64,000 bases of DNA from NCBI GenBank assembly GCA_028823485.1, contig JAPKBG010000009.1, forward strand, positions 23,340-87,339, in the 5' to 3' direction. Within the stretch, counting starts at the first letter, position 1. Each line of letters opens with the position of its first letter. Position numbers and translations under genes: made by a program. The notes below the pieces were generated by a model. The model did no database searches and was not told the origin of the DNA. It worked only from the letters and a program-made list of their open reading frames with translations. The stretch is from Methylophilaceae bacterium. Lineage in GTDB: Bacteria > Pseudomonadota > Gammaproteobacteria > Burkholderiales > Methylophilaceae. Below are positions 32,024 through 42,136 of this stretch, in pieces.

Positions 32024-32698
32024 ATGAAAGATCAGTTAGATATTTTTATTCATTCAATGAATCAGTTTTGGTTGGAGCTAGTTAACTTTATTCCAAAGTT
32101 GCTGATTGTCATCGTCGTTTTATTTCTAGGTTGGTTACTAGCCAAGTTAGTGAGGACTGCAGTAAAACGTGTTTTACTACTAGTTCAGTTTGACAAGTTT
32201 TCTGAAAAATCAGGGCTTGAAGCCTTTATGACTACGGGTGACGCCAATATTACCTTAAGCGGTATTATTAGTCAGGTGATGTACTGGTTGGTCATTATTG
32301 TTTCCGTTACTACTGCAGCTAATTACTTAGGGCTAACAGAGGTCGTCAGCATATTGCGCGATTTTGCCGCTTACTTACCAAGAATTATTGTCGCTATTTT
32401 AGTGATGATATTTGGTACCTTATTAGCACGCTTCATTAATAGGTTAGTATTTGCTTGGTTACATAGCATCAAGTTTGAAAATGCTTTAGTGGTGAGTACA
32501 ACCGTTGAGTATGGTATTCAAATCTTGGCACTGTTTGTTGCATTAGAGCAATTAGGCATTGGTGTGCAGTTGATTAACTCATTATTTATTATTGTATTCG
32601 GTGCGGTTTTCTTAGCGCTGGCATTAGCCTTTGGTTTGGGTGGCAGAGAGTGGGCAGCTACAACGATTGAAGAGGCAACAAAAAAAGATAACAAATAG
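32024..32698 (+). CDS. Small membrane protein with MscS-like TM-helix repeats
   Basis: A 224-residue protein with four or five hydrophobic helices and no soluble C-terminal domain. It matches the conserved TM-helix (CmpX-like) group related to small mechanosensitive channels: FIPKLLIVIVVLFLGWLLAKLV, YLPRIIVAILVMIFGTLLARFI and FIIVFGAVFLALALAFGLGGRE. The two halves are repeats of the same P-R/K-I-I...G-LLA pattern. It stands between hemC and algR, inside an otherwise conserved neighbourhood. GGGGGGTT before the ATG is a plausible ribosome site. Confidence 0.8.
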   Translation: MKDQLDIFIHSMNQFWLELVNFIPKLLIVIVVLFLGWLLAKLVRTAVKRVLLLVQFDKFSEKSGLEAFMTTGDANITLSGIISQVMYWLVIIVSVTTAANYLGLTEVVSILRDFAAYLPRIIVAILVMIFGTLLARFINRLVFAWLHSIKFENALVVSTTVEYGIQILALFVALEQLGIGVQLINSLFIIVFGAVFLALALAFGLGGREWAATTIEEATKKDNK

Positions 32699-32749
32699 TT
32701 GGGTTGATCGACGACAGTACTTTAGTGTTAAAGCCTTTAGTTTTAAGTC

Positions 32750-33497
32750 TTATAACTTTTGGATTAAATGCTGTTGTCGGCGACTGACTGCAATGGTCTC
32801 TGGCACGTCCTTTAAAATGGCGTGCCACTGCATGTCGCCCTTTTCATCAGGGCGCTTTTCATAGCCGCTGATTGATTGTTGGGCAACTAGGCAATTGCGG
32901 TGCAAGCGCAAAAAACACATCACCAAATTCTGTTTCTAAACGCGGTAACGATTCTTCAAATAAGTATTCTTGTTCTTTTGTACGAACCGTCACGTGTTTC
33001 AATTCAGCATGACAATAAATAATCTCTTCAATCGGGACGAGGATGACACGATCTCTTTCGTGAATACCTAAATGGCTACGCGTTTTTTGTAGCGACTTCA
33101 GTGCTGCGACATCCTGAACGGCTAATACTTGTGCTTTCTGAATGGCTGCTTGTAAGCGGTCTAACCCAATCGGTTTCAGAAAATAATCAATTGCGCTTAA
33201 TTCAAATGCTTTAATGGCATAAGCATCATAAGCCGTTGCGAAAATAATCTGTGGTTTGGGGCTGAGCTTTCGCGCATGTTTAGCTGCTTCTAGGCCATCC
33301 ACCAATGGCATACGAATGTCGAGTAGCATTAAGTCAGGCGATGTTTCTATGGTTAAATTAATCGCTTCTTTACCATTTTTTGCTTCCGCAACAACCATAA
33401 CGCCTTCTATATCGGATATTAAATCTTTTAATCGATTACGTGCAGGTGTTTCGTCATTCGCGATTAACACCTTGATGGCTTGTGATGGAGCAACCAT
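32750..33497 (-). pseudogene. algR: AlgR-type LytTR response regulator, frameshifted in the DNA-binding domain
   Basis: Receiver plus LytTR regulator paired with AlgZ. The receiver holds LMLLDIRMP (phospho-Asp) and ATAYDAYAIKAF, but the acidic pocket reads ANDE instead of the usual VDDE. The frame enters LytTR (VILVPIEEIIYCHAELKHVTVRT) and fails at a run of six T (coding strand) near 32910-32915. With one T fewer it continues VFLRLHRNCLVAQQSI and RRQQHLIQKL to a stop at 32750. The unshifted frame ends at 32859 with an unrelated tail. Start and stop of the kinase overlap in TAATG. Confidence 0.8.
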
Positions 33498-34482
33498 TAT
33501 CGCACCTCGTATGGCATACGAATGGTGACGGTATATTGCTGGCCTTGCATTTGATGGCGAATGGATGCTTCTAAATCAAAGTGTAAGGCCAAGCGTTATT
33601 TAATATTATTCAGCGCCATTTTATTACCTGTGTACTTACTACGTGCCTGCGTGGGAGGGGTTGCTAATACTGAAATGGACTTCATTGGCTTTTTGCGTGA
33701 TGGCAACAGTAATCTCGCCGCCTTGAGGAATGGGCTCGATGCCATGATAGACGGTATTCTCTACGAGTAGTTGGAGAATCAGTGGCGGGACTAAGACATG
33801 GTCGGGCATAGTATTCATTTGCCAGTTAACGCTTAAGCGGCCTTCCATGCGCAAGCTTTCAATGTTGAGGTATTGCTTACAAAGCACAACCTCTTGGGTT
33901 AAAGGTGACTAAGACACGGTTCTCAGCCATCAATACACGAAATAAGTCTGACATATCCTCTAATGCGGTTTTGGCGCGCTTGGGTTGGCTACGAATCAAA
34001 GAAAGCACGGCATTAATACTATTAAACAAAAAGTGTGGGCGTATACCTGCTGGCAGTGCCTGTAAGCGCGCTTCTGTAATCGCAGGTGAATACGCACGTT
34101 GTCGCAAATCAAAGTAATAGAGTAAAGCCGCAGTGGCCAGCATGGCTAAAATAGCGGTGCGATAAGTCGACACGACCGTATCGAACGAAAAGTATTGTTT
34201 AGATAGGGAGTAAACCAATGCCGACAATAGGATTTCTATCGTCATAATGAGGGCAACACTTTGCCAGTAAGGTAATCGTTTAAATAGTGGGTAGAGCAGG
34301 AGTATGCTCAGTAATAGAATCGGCTGAAGCACGGTTGAAAGTGTCGTCAGTGTCGGTATAAAGTCGCTCAGTGGGTTGCTCAGCAAGATCGCCGCGAACA
34401 TGCCAAACAGATTCACAAGTACCAAAATGCACAGCATAATACCTAAGTTCTGGAAGTTGGGTAAACGGCTATTTTTGTTCAC
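33497..34482 (-). pseudogene. algZ: AlgZ/FimS-type sensor histidine kinase, multiple lesions
   Basis: LytS-family membrane histidine kinase. Membrane helices fill the first 130 residues, followed by the His-kinase core IRPHFLFNSINAVLSLIRSQP with the family HFLFN motif. A first frameshift falls near 33885 (after LVTFNP), a second near 33640 (after ISNPSHAG), and an in-frame TAA replaces a conserved codon after MALNNIK. The remaining pieces LCKQYLNIESLRMEGR, VPPLILQLLVENTVYHG and YTVTIRMPYEVR are in different frames. Three lesions in one gene make sequencing error an unlikely sole cause. GTG start at 34482. Confidence 0.85.
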
Positions 34483-34533
34483 TTTTTGCTCAGGGTGCGT
34501 TCTACGTTAAAATGTCTATGAATATTACCTTTA

Positions 34534-34555
34534 AGTGGTTTATTATTAAACCATT
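34534..34555. other. Hairpin in the argH leader
   Basis: AGTGGTTTA and TAAACCATT form a 9-bp stem (one G-T pair) with a TTAT loop, followed by TTT. It lies 34 bases before the argH start and could be an operator dyad or a weak terminator. Confidence 0.4.
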
Positions 34556-34588
34556 TTTCAATTTTAACTTATATAAAGCTACCTAAAC

Positions 34589-36010
34589 GTGTCAGAAAAC
34601 AAACAAGAAACAACTTCATCACTTAATGCCAAATCAGAAGCCTGGTCAGGACGCTTTAACGAACCTGTTGCAGAGCTCGTTAAACGCTATACCGCTTCCG
34701 TTGATTTTGATCAGCGTTTAGCCGCCTTTGATATTCAAGGCTCACTTGCACATGCAAAAATGTTAGCCGCGCAAAAAATCATTTCAACAGAAGACTTTGC
34801 CGCGATTGAAAAAGGCTTAACTGAAGTACAAGCAGATATTGAGGCAGGGACTTTTGAGTGGTTGTTAGACCTTGAAGATGTTCACTTGAATATCGAAAAA
34901 GCGCTAACGGATAAGATTGGCGACGCGGGTAAGCGCTTACATACGGGTAGAAGTCGTAACGATCAGATTGCAACCGATGTTCGCCTTTATTTGCGCGAAG
35001 TTTGTGATGATGCGATTGAGGCGATCAAGAAGCTACAAATGAGTCTGTTGGATTTGGCCGAGGAGCATGCTGATACCATTATGCCTGGCTTTACGCATTT
35101 ACAAGTGGCGCAGCCAGTGACGTTTGGTCATCATTTGTTGGCGTATTATGAAATGCTAAAACGTGATGCGTCGCGTTTTGCTGATTGTAGAAAACGATTG
35201 AATCAATTGCCTTTGGGTGCAGCAGCTTTGGCGGGAACTAGTTATCCAATTGACCGTGAAATGGTCGCAAAATTATTAGATTTCGATGGCCTTTGTGAAA
35301 ACTCACTCGATGCAGTTTCTGATCGTGATTTTGCGATTGAGTTTACGGCAGCTAGTGCATTGTTGATGACGCATTTATCGCGTTTTTCAGAAGAGTTGAT
35401 TTTATGGTGTTCACCACGATTTGGCTTTATTGAAATTGCCGATCGCTTTTGCACAGGCTCTAGCATTATGCCGCAAAAGAAAAACCCAGATGTACCTGAG
35501 CTGGTGCGTGGTAAAACAGGCCGAGTCAATGGTCACTTGGTGTCATTGTTAACACTGATGAAAGGCCAGCCACTGGCTTACAACAAGGACAACCAAGAGG
35601 ATAAAGAGCCGTTATTTGATACCGCAGATACGCTATTAATGACCTTGGAAATTTATGCAGACATGATGCGTGGCATTACCGTACATAAAGACAATATGCG
35701 CCAGGCGGCCTTTGAAGGTTATGCGACAGCGACAGATTTAGCTGACTACTTAGTGAAAAAAGGCATGCCGTTTAGAGATGCACATGAAGTGGTCGCGCTA
35801 GCGGTAAGATATGCAGTAGACAAAAAATGTGACTTGTCTGAACTGAGATTGGAAGAGCTGCAAACATTTAGTGAAACGATTACAGAGGATATTTTCTCTG
35901 TGCTCACCTTAGACGGTTCGGTTGCCAGTCGTGACCATATTGGCGGCACGGCACCAAAGCAAGTGTTACTCGCTGTTGCTCGTGCTAAAAAGACCATTCA
36001 GTCTACATAA
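34589..36010 (+). CDS. argH: Argininosuccinate lyase
   Basis: Last step of arginine synthesis, splitting argininosuccinate to arginine and fumarate. [20 protein letters not shown] at the N-terminus, [28 protein letters not shown], the catalytic [17 protein letters not shown] region, and the family signature [20 protein letters not shown] with the catalytic serine. 473 residues, normal. GTG start. It is divergent from algZ, an arrangement also seen in Pseudomonas (argH-algZ-algR-hemC-hemD). Confidence 0.97.
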   Translation: MSENKQETTSSLNAKSEAWSGRFNEPVAELVKRYTASVDFDQRLAAFDIQGSLAHAKMLAAQKIISTEDFAAIEKGLTEVQADIEAGTFEWLLDLEDVHLNIEKALTDKIGDAGKRLHTGRSRNDQIATDVRLYLREVCDDAIEAIKKLQMSLLDLAEEHADTIMPGFTHLQVAQPVTFGHHLLAYYEMLKRDASRFADCRKRLNQLPLGAAALAGTSYPIDREMVAKLLDFDGLCENSLDAVSDRDFAIEFTAASALLMTHLSRFSEELILWCSPRFGFIEIADRFCTGSSIMPQKKNPDVPELVRGKTGRVNGHLVSLLTLMKGQPLAYNKDNQEDKEPLFDTADTLLMTLEIYADMMRGITVHKDNMRQAAFEGYATATDLADYLVKKGMPFRDAHEVVALAVRYAVDKKCDLSELRLEELQTFSETITEDIFSVLTLDGSVASRDHIGGTAPKQVLLAVARAKKTIQST

Positions 36011-36020
36011 AAAGAGGTTC

Positions 36021-36494
36021 GTGAAAGCGTTTAGGTTAGTCCTTGCATTGTTTATTACCTGCTTATTCGCAGGGGTGACTTATGCAAAAAGTACCATGAT
36101 GTGGGAAATGTTGCCGAATGAAAGTTTGGTGGAATTAGCGGCTAAGTTTTACCCGAAGAGTAGCGAGATGCAGCATGCCTTCATATTAAAAACGCAACAG
36201 CTTGAATCAAGAGACGCCAGTCTATACTAATGCGCATTCGCGCTATCCTACCGCAACGAAAGTTGTGATCCCAACGTTGAAATCACTTTCCTTTAGTGGT
36301 TCTGGGGCAAAAAATGGAAGCGTTCAAAAAAGGCGAGCGCAAAAAAAGCAGTCAGTAAACCATCGAAAGCAGATAATGCTGGATTGAAGGCTCAAAATGA
36401 GTTAGTCGAGAAAGAGAAGGTCTTAGACGCATCGCCTGAAAAACAGGCTGCTGTTAAAACACCATCAATTAGCAATAAAACATCGGCACCTTAA
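36021..36494 (+). pseudogene. Remnant of a secreted LysM/FimV-like protein
   Basis: A GTG at 36021 opens a clear signal peptide (LVLALFITCLFAGVTYA) and then MLPNESLVELAAKFYP, which resembles the LysM-like start of FimV proteins. That frame stops at 36230. A second frame continues LNQETPVYTNAHSRYPTAT and VVIPTLKSLSFSG; a third carries a lysine/alanine-rich tail to a stop at 36494. Two indels are needed to join the pieces. The FimV comparison is a guess; the exported nature is clear. Confidence 0.6.
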
Positions 36495-36510
36495 CTTTTA
36501 GGATACGGTG

Positions 36511-37731
36511 CTAGTCTAAAAAGATGGCGAGCAAATCATTTAAAAAGCGCTGACCTAGTAAAGTTGGTTTGATGCGCGCTTGATCTTGTATTAATAAGCC
36601 TTTGCTTTCCGCGTCAGCTAAGCGTTTTTTAAGCGTGATGAGGGGCAGTCCAGTCCGTTCTTGAAACAAACCAATATTAAAACCTTCGGTTAATCGCAAG
36701 GCATTCATCATAAATTCAAAACCAAGCTCTTTTTGCGGAATAGACCATGTTTGATAAACCGCATTCCCCGTTTCGGCATTACTCATAAAAGCTTTGGGAT
36801 GTTTGTGCCGTACTTCACGGGTAATTTTGTCGTGATAACTGAGTTTGCTATGTGCGCCTGCACCGATGCCAAGATAGTCACCAAATGACCAATAGTTAAT
36901 GTTATGTCTAGCTTGGCTTTTGGCTTTCGAGAAGGCTGACGTTTCATAATGCTGAAAATCATTTTCTGCCAGTAATGCCTCAACCTGTTCCTGCATTTCG
37001 CTACTGCTATCATCATCAGGCAGACTAGGTGGCGTGCGATAAAATGCAGTATTTGGCTCTAGCGTTAAATGGTAAAACGATAAGTGATCAGAGCCGAGTG
37101 CCAGCGCTTGATTGGCGTCTTGTAGTGCTTCACTTATGCTTTGTTTCGGTAAGCCATACATCACATCTAAATTCACACGATCAAATGTCGTCAATGCTAA
37201 TTCGGCCGCCATGATGGCTTGTTTGCGATCATGAATTCTACCAAGTGCACTTAAATGTTCATTATTGAAGCTTTGTATGCCTAGTGAAACACGATTCACA
37301 CCAGCTTGTTTATAACCTTCAAAATGTGCAGTATCGACCGTGCCAGGGTTAGCTTCCAGTGTCACTTCCGCAGCATATTCAAGCGGCGTTAGCATATTCA
37401 CTGCATTTAAAATCTCACTGATTGATTCTGGACTAAACAAACTAGGTGTTCCGCCACCAAAAAACACACTGCTGATTTTTCGACCATAGACGCATGGCAC
37501 CGATTGCTCTAAGTCGGCAATGAGCGCCTTTACATATTGTTGTTCAGGAATGTCAGTGCGACTCTCATGCGAGTTGAAATCACAATAAGGACATTTTTTA
37601 ACGCACCAAGGGATATGGATATAAAGCGACAATGGCGGTGAGTTTTTTAAACCTGAAATGGTCTGGCCACCTGTTACTGGGGCAGGGCTATTGATACTGG
37701 CGACATCAGCAATGGGAATAATTGGAATCAT
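36511..37731 (-). CDS. hemW: Radical SAM heme chaperone HemW
   Basis: Radical SAM protein related to HemN; it binds heme and inserts it into target proteins. The 4Fe-4S motif is IPWCVKKCPYCDFNS (CxxxCxxC), followed by FFGGGTPSLF, TLEANPGTVD, VNRVSLGIQSF and DVMYGLPKQS. It lacks the extra residues of true coproporphyrinogen dehydrogenase. The N-terminal extension before LSLYIHIPWC is longer than usual, about 30 residues, so a start further in is possible. Often located near rdgB/rph, as here. Confidence 0.9.
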   Translation of the reverse strand: MIPIIPIADVASINSPAPVTGGQTISGLKNSPPLSLYIHIPWCVKKCPYCDFNSHESRTDIPEQQYVKALIADLEQSVPCVYGRKISSVFFGGGTPSLFSPESISEILNAVNMLTPLEYAAEVTLEANPGTVDTAHFEGYKQAGVNRVSLGIQSFNNEHLSALGRIHDRKQAIMAAELALTTFDRVNLDVMYGLPKQSISEALQDANQALALGSDHLSFYHLTLEPNTAFYRTPPSLPDDDSSSEMQEQVEALLAENDFQHYETSAFSKAKSQARHNINYWSFGDYLGIGAGAHSKLSYHDKITREVRHKHPKAFMSNAETGNAVYQTWSIPQKELGFEFMMNALRLTEGFNIGLFQERTGLPLITLKKRLADAESKGLLIQDQARIKPTLLGQRFLNDLLAIFLD

Positions 37732-37750
37732 GTGGCGTATTGTACGTAAA

Positions 37751-39613
37751 TTATTCAGCTTCTGCGATAACGGCTAAAAATGCATCACCGTAGCGTTCTA
37801 GCTTTGCGGCACCCACACCAGTAATTTTTCCCAAGTCGGCTAAATTTTTAGGCTTTGTCTGCAAAATTTCGATTAATGTCGCATCATGAAAAATCACATA
37901 AGGCGGTACGCTTTGTTCTTTGGCTAGTTCCATCCGTTTCGCTTTTAGTTCTAACCACAATGGATCGTCATTCGCGCCCTCAAAGGCTTCTTTAAGACGG
38001 GCAGAACGTTCAGCTTTACTGGCACGTTTTTCTGGTGTGGCATCACGGCGTAGCCAGATAGCTTGCTCACCTTTGAGTATGGGTCTAGCACTTTCGGTTA
38101 GTTTTAATCCACCATAGGCTTCGACATCGGCTTCAAGGTAACCGGCTGCGGTTAATTGACGGAATACACTATTCCATTGCGATTGTGCAAGATCTTTTCC
38201 AATGCCGTAAGTACTTACTTCATTATGTCTGAAGCGTTCAATTTGAGCGGTCATTTTGCCCGTGAGTACATCAATTAAGTGGCCTGCACCAAACCGCTGA
38301 CCTGTTCTAAAAACGCAGGATAATGCCATTTGTGCGGCTTCAGTTGCTAACCAAGTGTCAACAGGAGTTAAACAGTTATCGCATTGTCCACAATTACCAG
38401 GGTGTGTTTCATCAAAATAACGCAAGATGCTTTGATGACGGCAGTCCGTTGATTCACAAAAGCCTAGCAAGGCATTGAGTTTAATTTGTTCTAAGCGTTT
38501 ACGTTCTTCTGAGGCAACACCACTATCGAGCATTTGACGCATAGAGACGACATCGCCCATACCGTACGCCATCCATGCATTGGCTGCTAAGCCATCACGA
38601 CCAGCACGGCCAGTTTCTTGGTAATAGCCTTCCATGCTTTTCGGTAAGTCCATGTGCGCCACAAAACGGACATTAGGTTTATCAATGCCCATCCCGAAGG
38701 CAATGGTGGCGACCATGATAATGCCTTCTTCGCGCAAGAATCGGCGTTGATTTTGTTCGCGTGTTTGGGGCGGTAAGCCAGCATGGTAGGGCAGTGCATT
38801 CCACCCTTTATCCGCTAACCATGCTGCAGTGGCTTCTACTTTTTTACGCGATAAGCAATAAATGATGCCCGCATCACCAGCATGCTCTGTTTCTAAAAAA
38901 GTAAGTAGTTGCTGGCGTGCATTATTCTTGATGGTTACGTGGTAGCGAATGTTCGGGCGGTCAAAACTTGAGACAAACTGGGCTGCATTTTCTAATGCCA
39001 GTTGCGAGATAATTTCAGCACGGGTCGGCGCATCTGCTGTCGCAGTTAATGCGATTCTAGGCACGTCTGGAAAGCGGGCATGCAATACCGTAAGTTGTCG
39101 ATATTCAGGACGGAAATCATGACCCCATTGAGATACACAATGTGCTTCATCAATGGCAAATAAAGCTAAACCAACGTGATTATTGACTTCATCTAGTAAG
39201 CTTAAAAAGCTGCTCACAGTGAGTCGCTCAGGGGCGACATATAAGATTTTAATCTCACCTGATAACACTTTGCTGGTGATGTGTGCATTATTTTCTGCAC
39301 TTAGACTAGAGTTTAAAAAAGCAGCTTCAACACCCAACTGTTGTAGCGCCTCCACTTGATCTTGCATCAATGCAATAAGCGGGGAAACGATAATGGCTAA
39401 ACCGTTACGCGCGAGTGCGGGAATTTGGTAACAGAGTGACTTACCACCACCTGTTGGCATGAGTACTAACGCATCTTGGCCTGCGATAACATGCTCCACG
39501 ATGGCTTGTTGCTTGTCACGAAAGCTGGTGTAGCCGAAGGTGGTTTCGAGGATTTCTAAAGGTGTGTTCAATGGGTGCTTTTTTGGGTCTCTAAACAAAG
39601 GTTTTTTAAACAT
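37751..39613 (-). CDS. recQ: ATP-dependent DNA helicase RecQ
   Basis: 3'-5' helicase in recombination and fork repair. Motifs: [29 protein letters not shown] (Walker A), [19 protein letters not shown] (DEAH box with aromatic loop), [24 protein letters not shown] and [11 protein letters not shown] zinc-binding RQC region has ESTDCRH and [10 protein letters not shown], and an HRDC domain closes the protein ([17 protein letters not shown]). 620 residues, intact. Confidence 0.97.
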   Translation of the reverse strand: MFKKPLFRDPKKHPLNTPLEILETTFGYTSFRDKQQAIVEHVIAGQDALVLMPTGGGKSLCYQIPALARNGLAIIVSPLIALMQDQVEALQQLGVEAAFLNSSLSAENNAHITSKVLSGEIKILYVAPERLTVSSFLSLLDEVNNHVGLALFAIDEAHCVSQWGHDFRPEYRQLTVLHARFPDVPRIALTATADAPTRAEIISQLALENAAQFVSSFDRPNIRYHVTIKNNARQQLLTFLETEHAGDAGIIYCLSRKKVEATAAWLADKGWNALPYHAGLPPQTREQNQRRFLREEGIIMVATIAFGMGIDKPNVRFVAHMDLPKSMEGYYQETGRAGRDGLAANAWMAYGMGDVVSMRQMLDSGVASEERKRLEQIKLNALLGFCESTDCRHQSILRYFDETHPGNCGQCDNCLTPVDTWLATEAAQMALSCVFRTGQRFGAGHLIDVLTGKMTAQIERFRHNEVSTYGIGKDLAQSQWNSVFRQLTAAGYLEADVEAYGGLKLTESARPILKGEQAIWLRRDATPEKRASKAERSARLKEAFEGANDDPLWLELKAKRMELAKEQSVPPYVIFHDATLIEILQTKPKNLADLGKITGVGAAKLERYGDAFLAVIAEAE

Positions 39614-39700
39614 TTTAATAAAAGAGTTTAGCGCATAACGTCTAGGTAAAGCTATGTAAAACTAGAAGGTAAAAAGCTGTTAAAGGTATTTGAGGGCTTA

Positions 39701-39864
39701 TTAGGGAGGGGTGTTGCTTGAAAATACGTTAGGCGGATTAAAGCATTTAACCCACCCGGTGATGCTCGCAGTGTTTTTTAGGCAGCATTCTTCTTTGTCA
39801 TTAGCAGTTGCAACGTTTGAAACAGCAGCGAAGAAAACAAATAATAGAGCAGAAATTTTTTCAT
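39701..39864 (-). pseudogene. Small exported protein broken at codon three
   Basis: The ATG at 39864 has AGAGGGAAA upstream, but after MKK the frame runs to a short out-of-frame peptide. One extra A in the following six-A run would give MKKISALLFVFFAAVSNVATA, a typical signal peptide, then a cysteine-containing mature part of about 33 residues (NDKEECCLKNTASITGW) ending at 39701. Function unknown. This could equally be a homopolymer read error in a working gene. Confidence 0.5.
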
Positions 39865-39994
39865 AACTTTTCCCTCTAGATGGATGCCATAACAATTTTT
39901 TAAAGACGTGTTTTGCTGTATAAATTATCTAACGGCAAGCCAATACTAAACTTTAGAGACGATTTAAAAAAGTGCACCATTGATCAGTAGCGAT

Positions 39995-40681
39995 TTACTC
40001 TCTTTCGATTAACCCACGCCAACCTTCTTTGCGTAAGCAAATAGCAAAGGCTTTAGTAAAGGTAAATGTCTTTTTATTAGGGTAGTGAGCTTCACCCAGC
40101 TTTGTACTGCACTCATCCATGTTAGCTTCTAATATAGTAGCGTTGCCACCCATCTTCCACCAAGATTTAATGACATAGATATTAAATAAGCTTGGTTTAG
40201 GTTTTGCTACTGCTGGGATGCTAGATACGGGTGAGCTTGGTGTAACAGTAGTGATTGTCGATGTATTCGGTGTGGAAGCGCTTGATGTAGAAGTGCTGGG
40301 TGAGGTTGTTTTGTTTATCGGTCTTATGTCAGGGTTTTGTGTATTTTCATCATCTTTTATAACTACTTTTTCAGCATTAAGGCTAGAAGTCGTTTGCATG
40401 GTGTCTTTACTGTTCCCTTTGGGTGCGGTCATTCGGTTGTCATCGGCGATACTAACCGTTGCAAATAACTCTTCGTCGGAAAACCCTGACCCGTCTAGTT
40501 TTTGAACGGCCCAACCATTATCTTCTAGGCACTTTTCTAATGCTTTCTCATCACCTGCTTTAGCACAGATGGCTTTGCTTGTTTGCAAGTCTCTAGCGCC
40601 TGCCCCTCTCTTATAGGCAACCTCAGCACCGCAGCCTGTAATTAAGATAATTGATAAGCCTATCCACACTATGTTCTTCAT
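39995..40681 (-). CDS. Hypothetical lipoprotein with duplicated Cys-Cys-Gly-Trp module
   Basis: ATG 40681 has AAGGA five bases upstream and opens a lipoprotein signal: MKNIVWIGLSIILITGC with lipobox LITGC. The mature protein has an N-terminal module ending KCLEDNGWAV, a long Ser/Thr/Pro-rich linker (residues about 95-150), and a C-terminal module ending ICLRKEGWRGL. Both modules share a first Cys, then CLxxxGW. I do not recognise a family. Its promoter region abuts a kinase remnant on the other strand. Confidence 0.7.
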   Translation of the reverse strand: MKNIVWIGLSIILITGCGAEVAYKRGAGARDLQTSKAICAKAGDEKALEKCLEDNGWAVQKLDGSGFSDEELFATVSIADDNRMTAPKGNSKDTMQTTSSLNAEKVVIKDDENTQNPDIRPINKTTSPSTSTSSASTPNTSTITTVTPSSPVSSIPAVAKPKPSLFNIYVIKSWWKMGGNATILEANMDECSTKLGEAHYPNKKTFTFTKAFAICLRKEGWRGLIERE

Positions 40682-40696
40682 TTTTATCCTTAACAA

Positions 40697-40927
40697 TTGA
40701 TTCCATTAACGAACTTACCAACAACGTTGCTGTTGCCGTCAACAGAATCTATGAACGAATTACTAGCACTGATCGATGTTGGCTATATAAAGGGCGTTAA
40801 TAAAAAGTTAGCGGCAATTGAAAGTGAAGAAGCGCATTGCTTAGCTTTCGTTGAGTATATGCGGCGATTATCTAGTCAATTTGAGATTGAAAAAATGAAA
40901 ACATTTTTAAAAGAAGTAACAACGTGA
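40697..40927 (+). pseudogene. C-terminal remnant of a hybrid sensor histidine kinase
   Basis: About 75 residues with MNELLALIDVGYIKGVNKKL, AFVEYMRRLSSQFEIEKM and FLKEV, the helical C-terminal tail found after the receiver domain in betaproteobacterial hybrid kinases of the 7TM-diverse-sensing type. The catalytic and receiver domains are gone. Its stop overlaps the LuxR regulator start (GTGA), so the two were once a kinase-regulator operon. Confidence 0.65.
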
Positions 40928-41878
40928 TCCAGCAAAATAATAGGCAGCCTTTACTAGTGCTCATAGTTGATGATGTGCCAGATAATGTTGCCGTACTGCA
41001 TGATGCTTTGGATGAGTCCGGTTATACCGTACTAGTTGCAAATAGCGGCAAAGCTGCGTTAGAAGTCGCAGCTAAAACTGAACCAGATATCATTCTACTG
41101 GACGCAATAATGCCAGAGATGGATGGCTTTGAAGTTTGTCGCGCATTGAAAGCGAATAATAAAACGAGCCAAATCCCGGTTATTTTCATGACAGGATTAA
41201 CTGAAACAGAAAAGGTTGTGGCCGCGTTCGAAGCTGGTGTCTCTGATTATGTGACTAAACCTGTGCGAATCAATGAGGTACTTGTGAGAATCACCTCTCA
41301 GTTACAAACCTCAAGTCATGTTCGTCAGGCTAGAAGCGCGCTAGATGCTTTTGGCCAAGCGGCTATAGCGATCACGCCCGAAAATGGCAAAATTGTTTGG
41401 CAAACACCACTTGCGCGAGATTGGATGCACGATTATTTTTTAGATGATTCGAGTTTGTCAGAAGCAAGAGAGTTGTTGACACCACCTAAGGTTTTTAATT
41501 GGGTCAAAGAAGCATATCAAGCAGATGTTACTGGTAAAACTTTAGAGTCTTTGATTATTATCCAAAGCGCAAAACGATTAACATTTAGCCCTGCAGACAT
41601 TAGCAGTGACGAGCAGTGGGTCATCGTGTTAAGAGAAGAGTCGGATGCCGCACAAATTGAAGCACTCATTCATATATTCAAGCTGACTAACCGAGAGTCT
41701 GAGGTGCTTTATTGGACCATTAAAGGTAAAACTAGTCGTGATATAGGTGACATACTAGGCTCTAGTCCACGCACAGTTAACAAACAAACACCTAGAACAT
41801 GTATTTGTAAAGCTTGGTGTCGAAACAAGAACTGCAGCAGCATCACTTGCTGCTTCAAAATTACGCGGTTTGATTTAG
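40924..41878 (+). pseudogene. LuxR-type response regulator, HTH broken by a 4-bp duplication
   Basis: Receiver domain intact: VLIVDDVPDN, IILLDAIMPEMDGFEV (phospho-Asp), VIFMTG and DYVTKPV. A PAS-like middle segment follows, then the GerE/LuxR HTH (LTNRESEVLYWTIKGKTSRDI). At the recognition helix SSPRTVNK the DNA reads CAAA twice in a row (41781-41788). Removing one copy restores KHLEHVFVKLGVETRTAA to a stop at 41878. As it stands the frame runs to 41928 with an unrelated tail, destroying DNA binding. Confidence 0.82.
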
Positions 41879-41882
41879 GACA

Positions 41883-42104
41883 TTATTTACGGATAGGGTA
41901 TGGATTAATCAGTTCATTGACAAGTTGATGCAATGCTTCACGCATTTGTGTTTCAGACACTTCCATTAATAACCCGTCTTCAAACGCGTCCTGAGTAGTT
42001 TGTATAATCTCATCAAAATTATCTTTCATTACACGAATTTTTTCGGTGCAGGCGATAACACTATCGTCATCACGTACCCAAGTTGGTAAAGGTTTATTTG
42101 CCAT
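41883..42104 (-). CDS. Hypothetical protein of 73 residues
   Basis: No family recognised. The protein is short, acidic and helical (DNFDEIIQTTQDAFEDGLL and ETQMREALHQLVNELI), with WVRDDDSVIACTEKI near its start. No signal peptide or membrane segment. It is 32 bases upstream of rdgB on the same strand and may be co-transcribed. No clear ribosome site. The frame is well formed and not antisense to another gene, which favours a real gene. Confidence 0.55.
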   Translation of the reverse strand: MANKPLPTWVRDDDSVIACTEKIRVMKDNFDEIIQTTQDAFEDGLLMEVSETQMREALHQLVNELINPYPIRK

Positions 42105-42136
42105 GATTAAAAAAGATGCCGGTAAGTAAATAAAGG

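Noticed and set aside
32900..32920. Programmed ribosomal frameshifting in algR
   Set aside because: The slippery T run could suggest it, but the partner kinase has three separate lesions, so decay or read error is simpler.
39701..39895. 64-residue protein starting at 39895
   Set aside because: The upstream part spans a ribosome site and an ATG; a frameshifted start at 39864 with a normal signal peptide explains the sequence better.
40218..40505. Valine-rich open frame opposite the lipoprotein
   Set aside because: It is antisense to the Ser/Thr/Pro linker of the lipoprotein and has no start signals.
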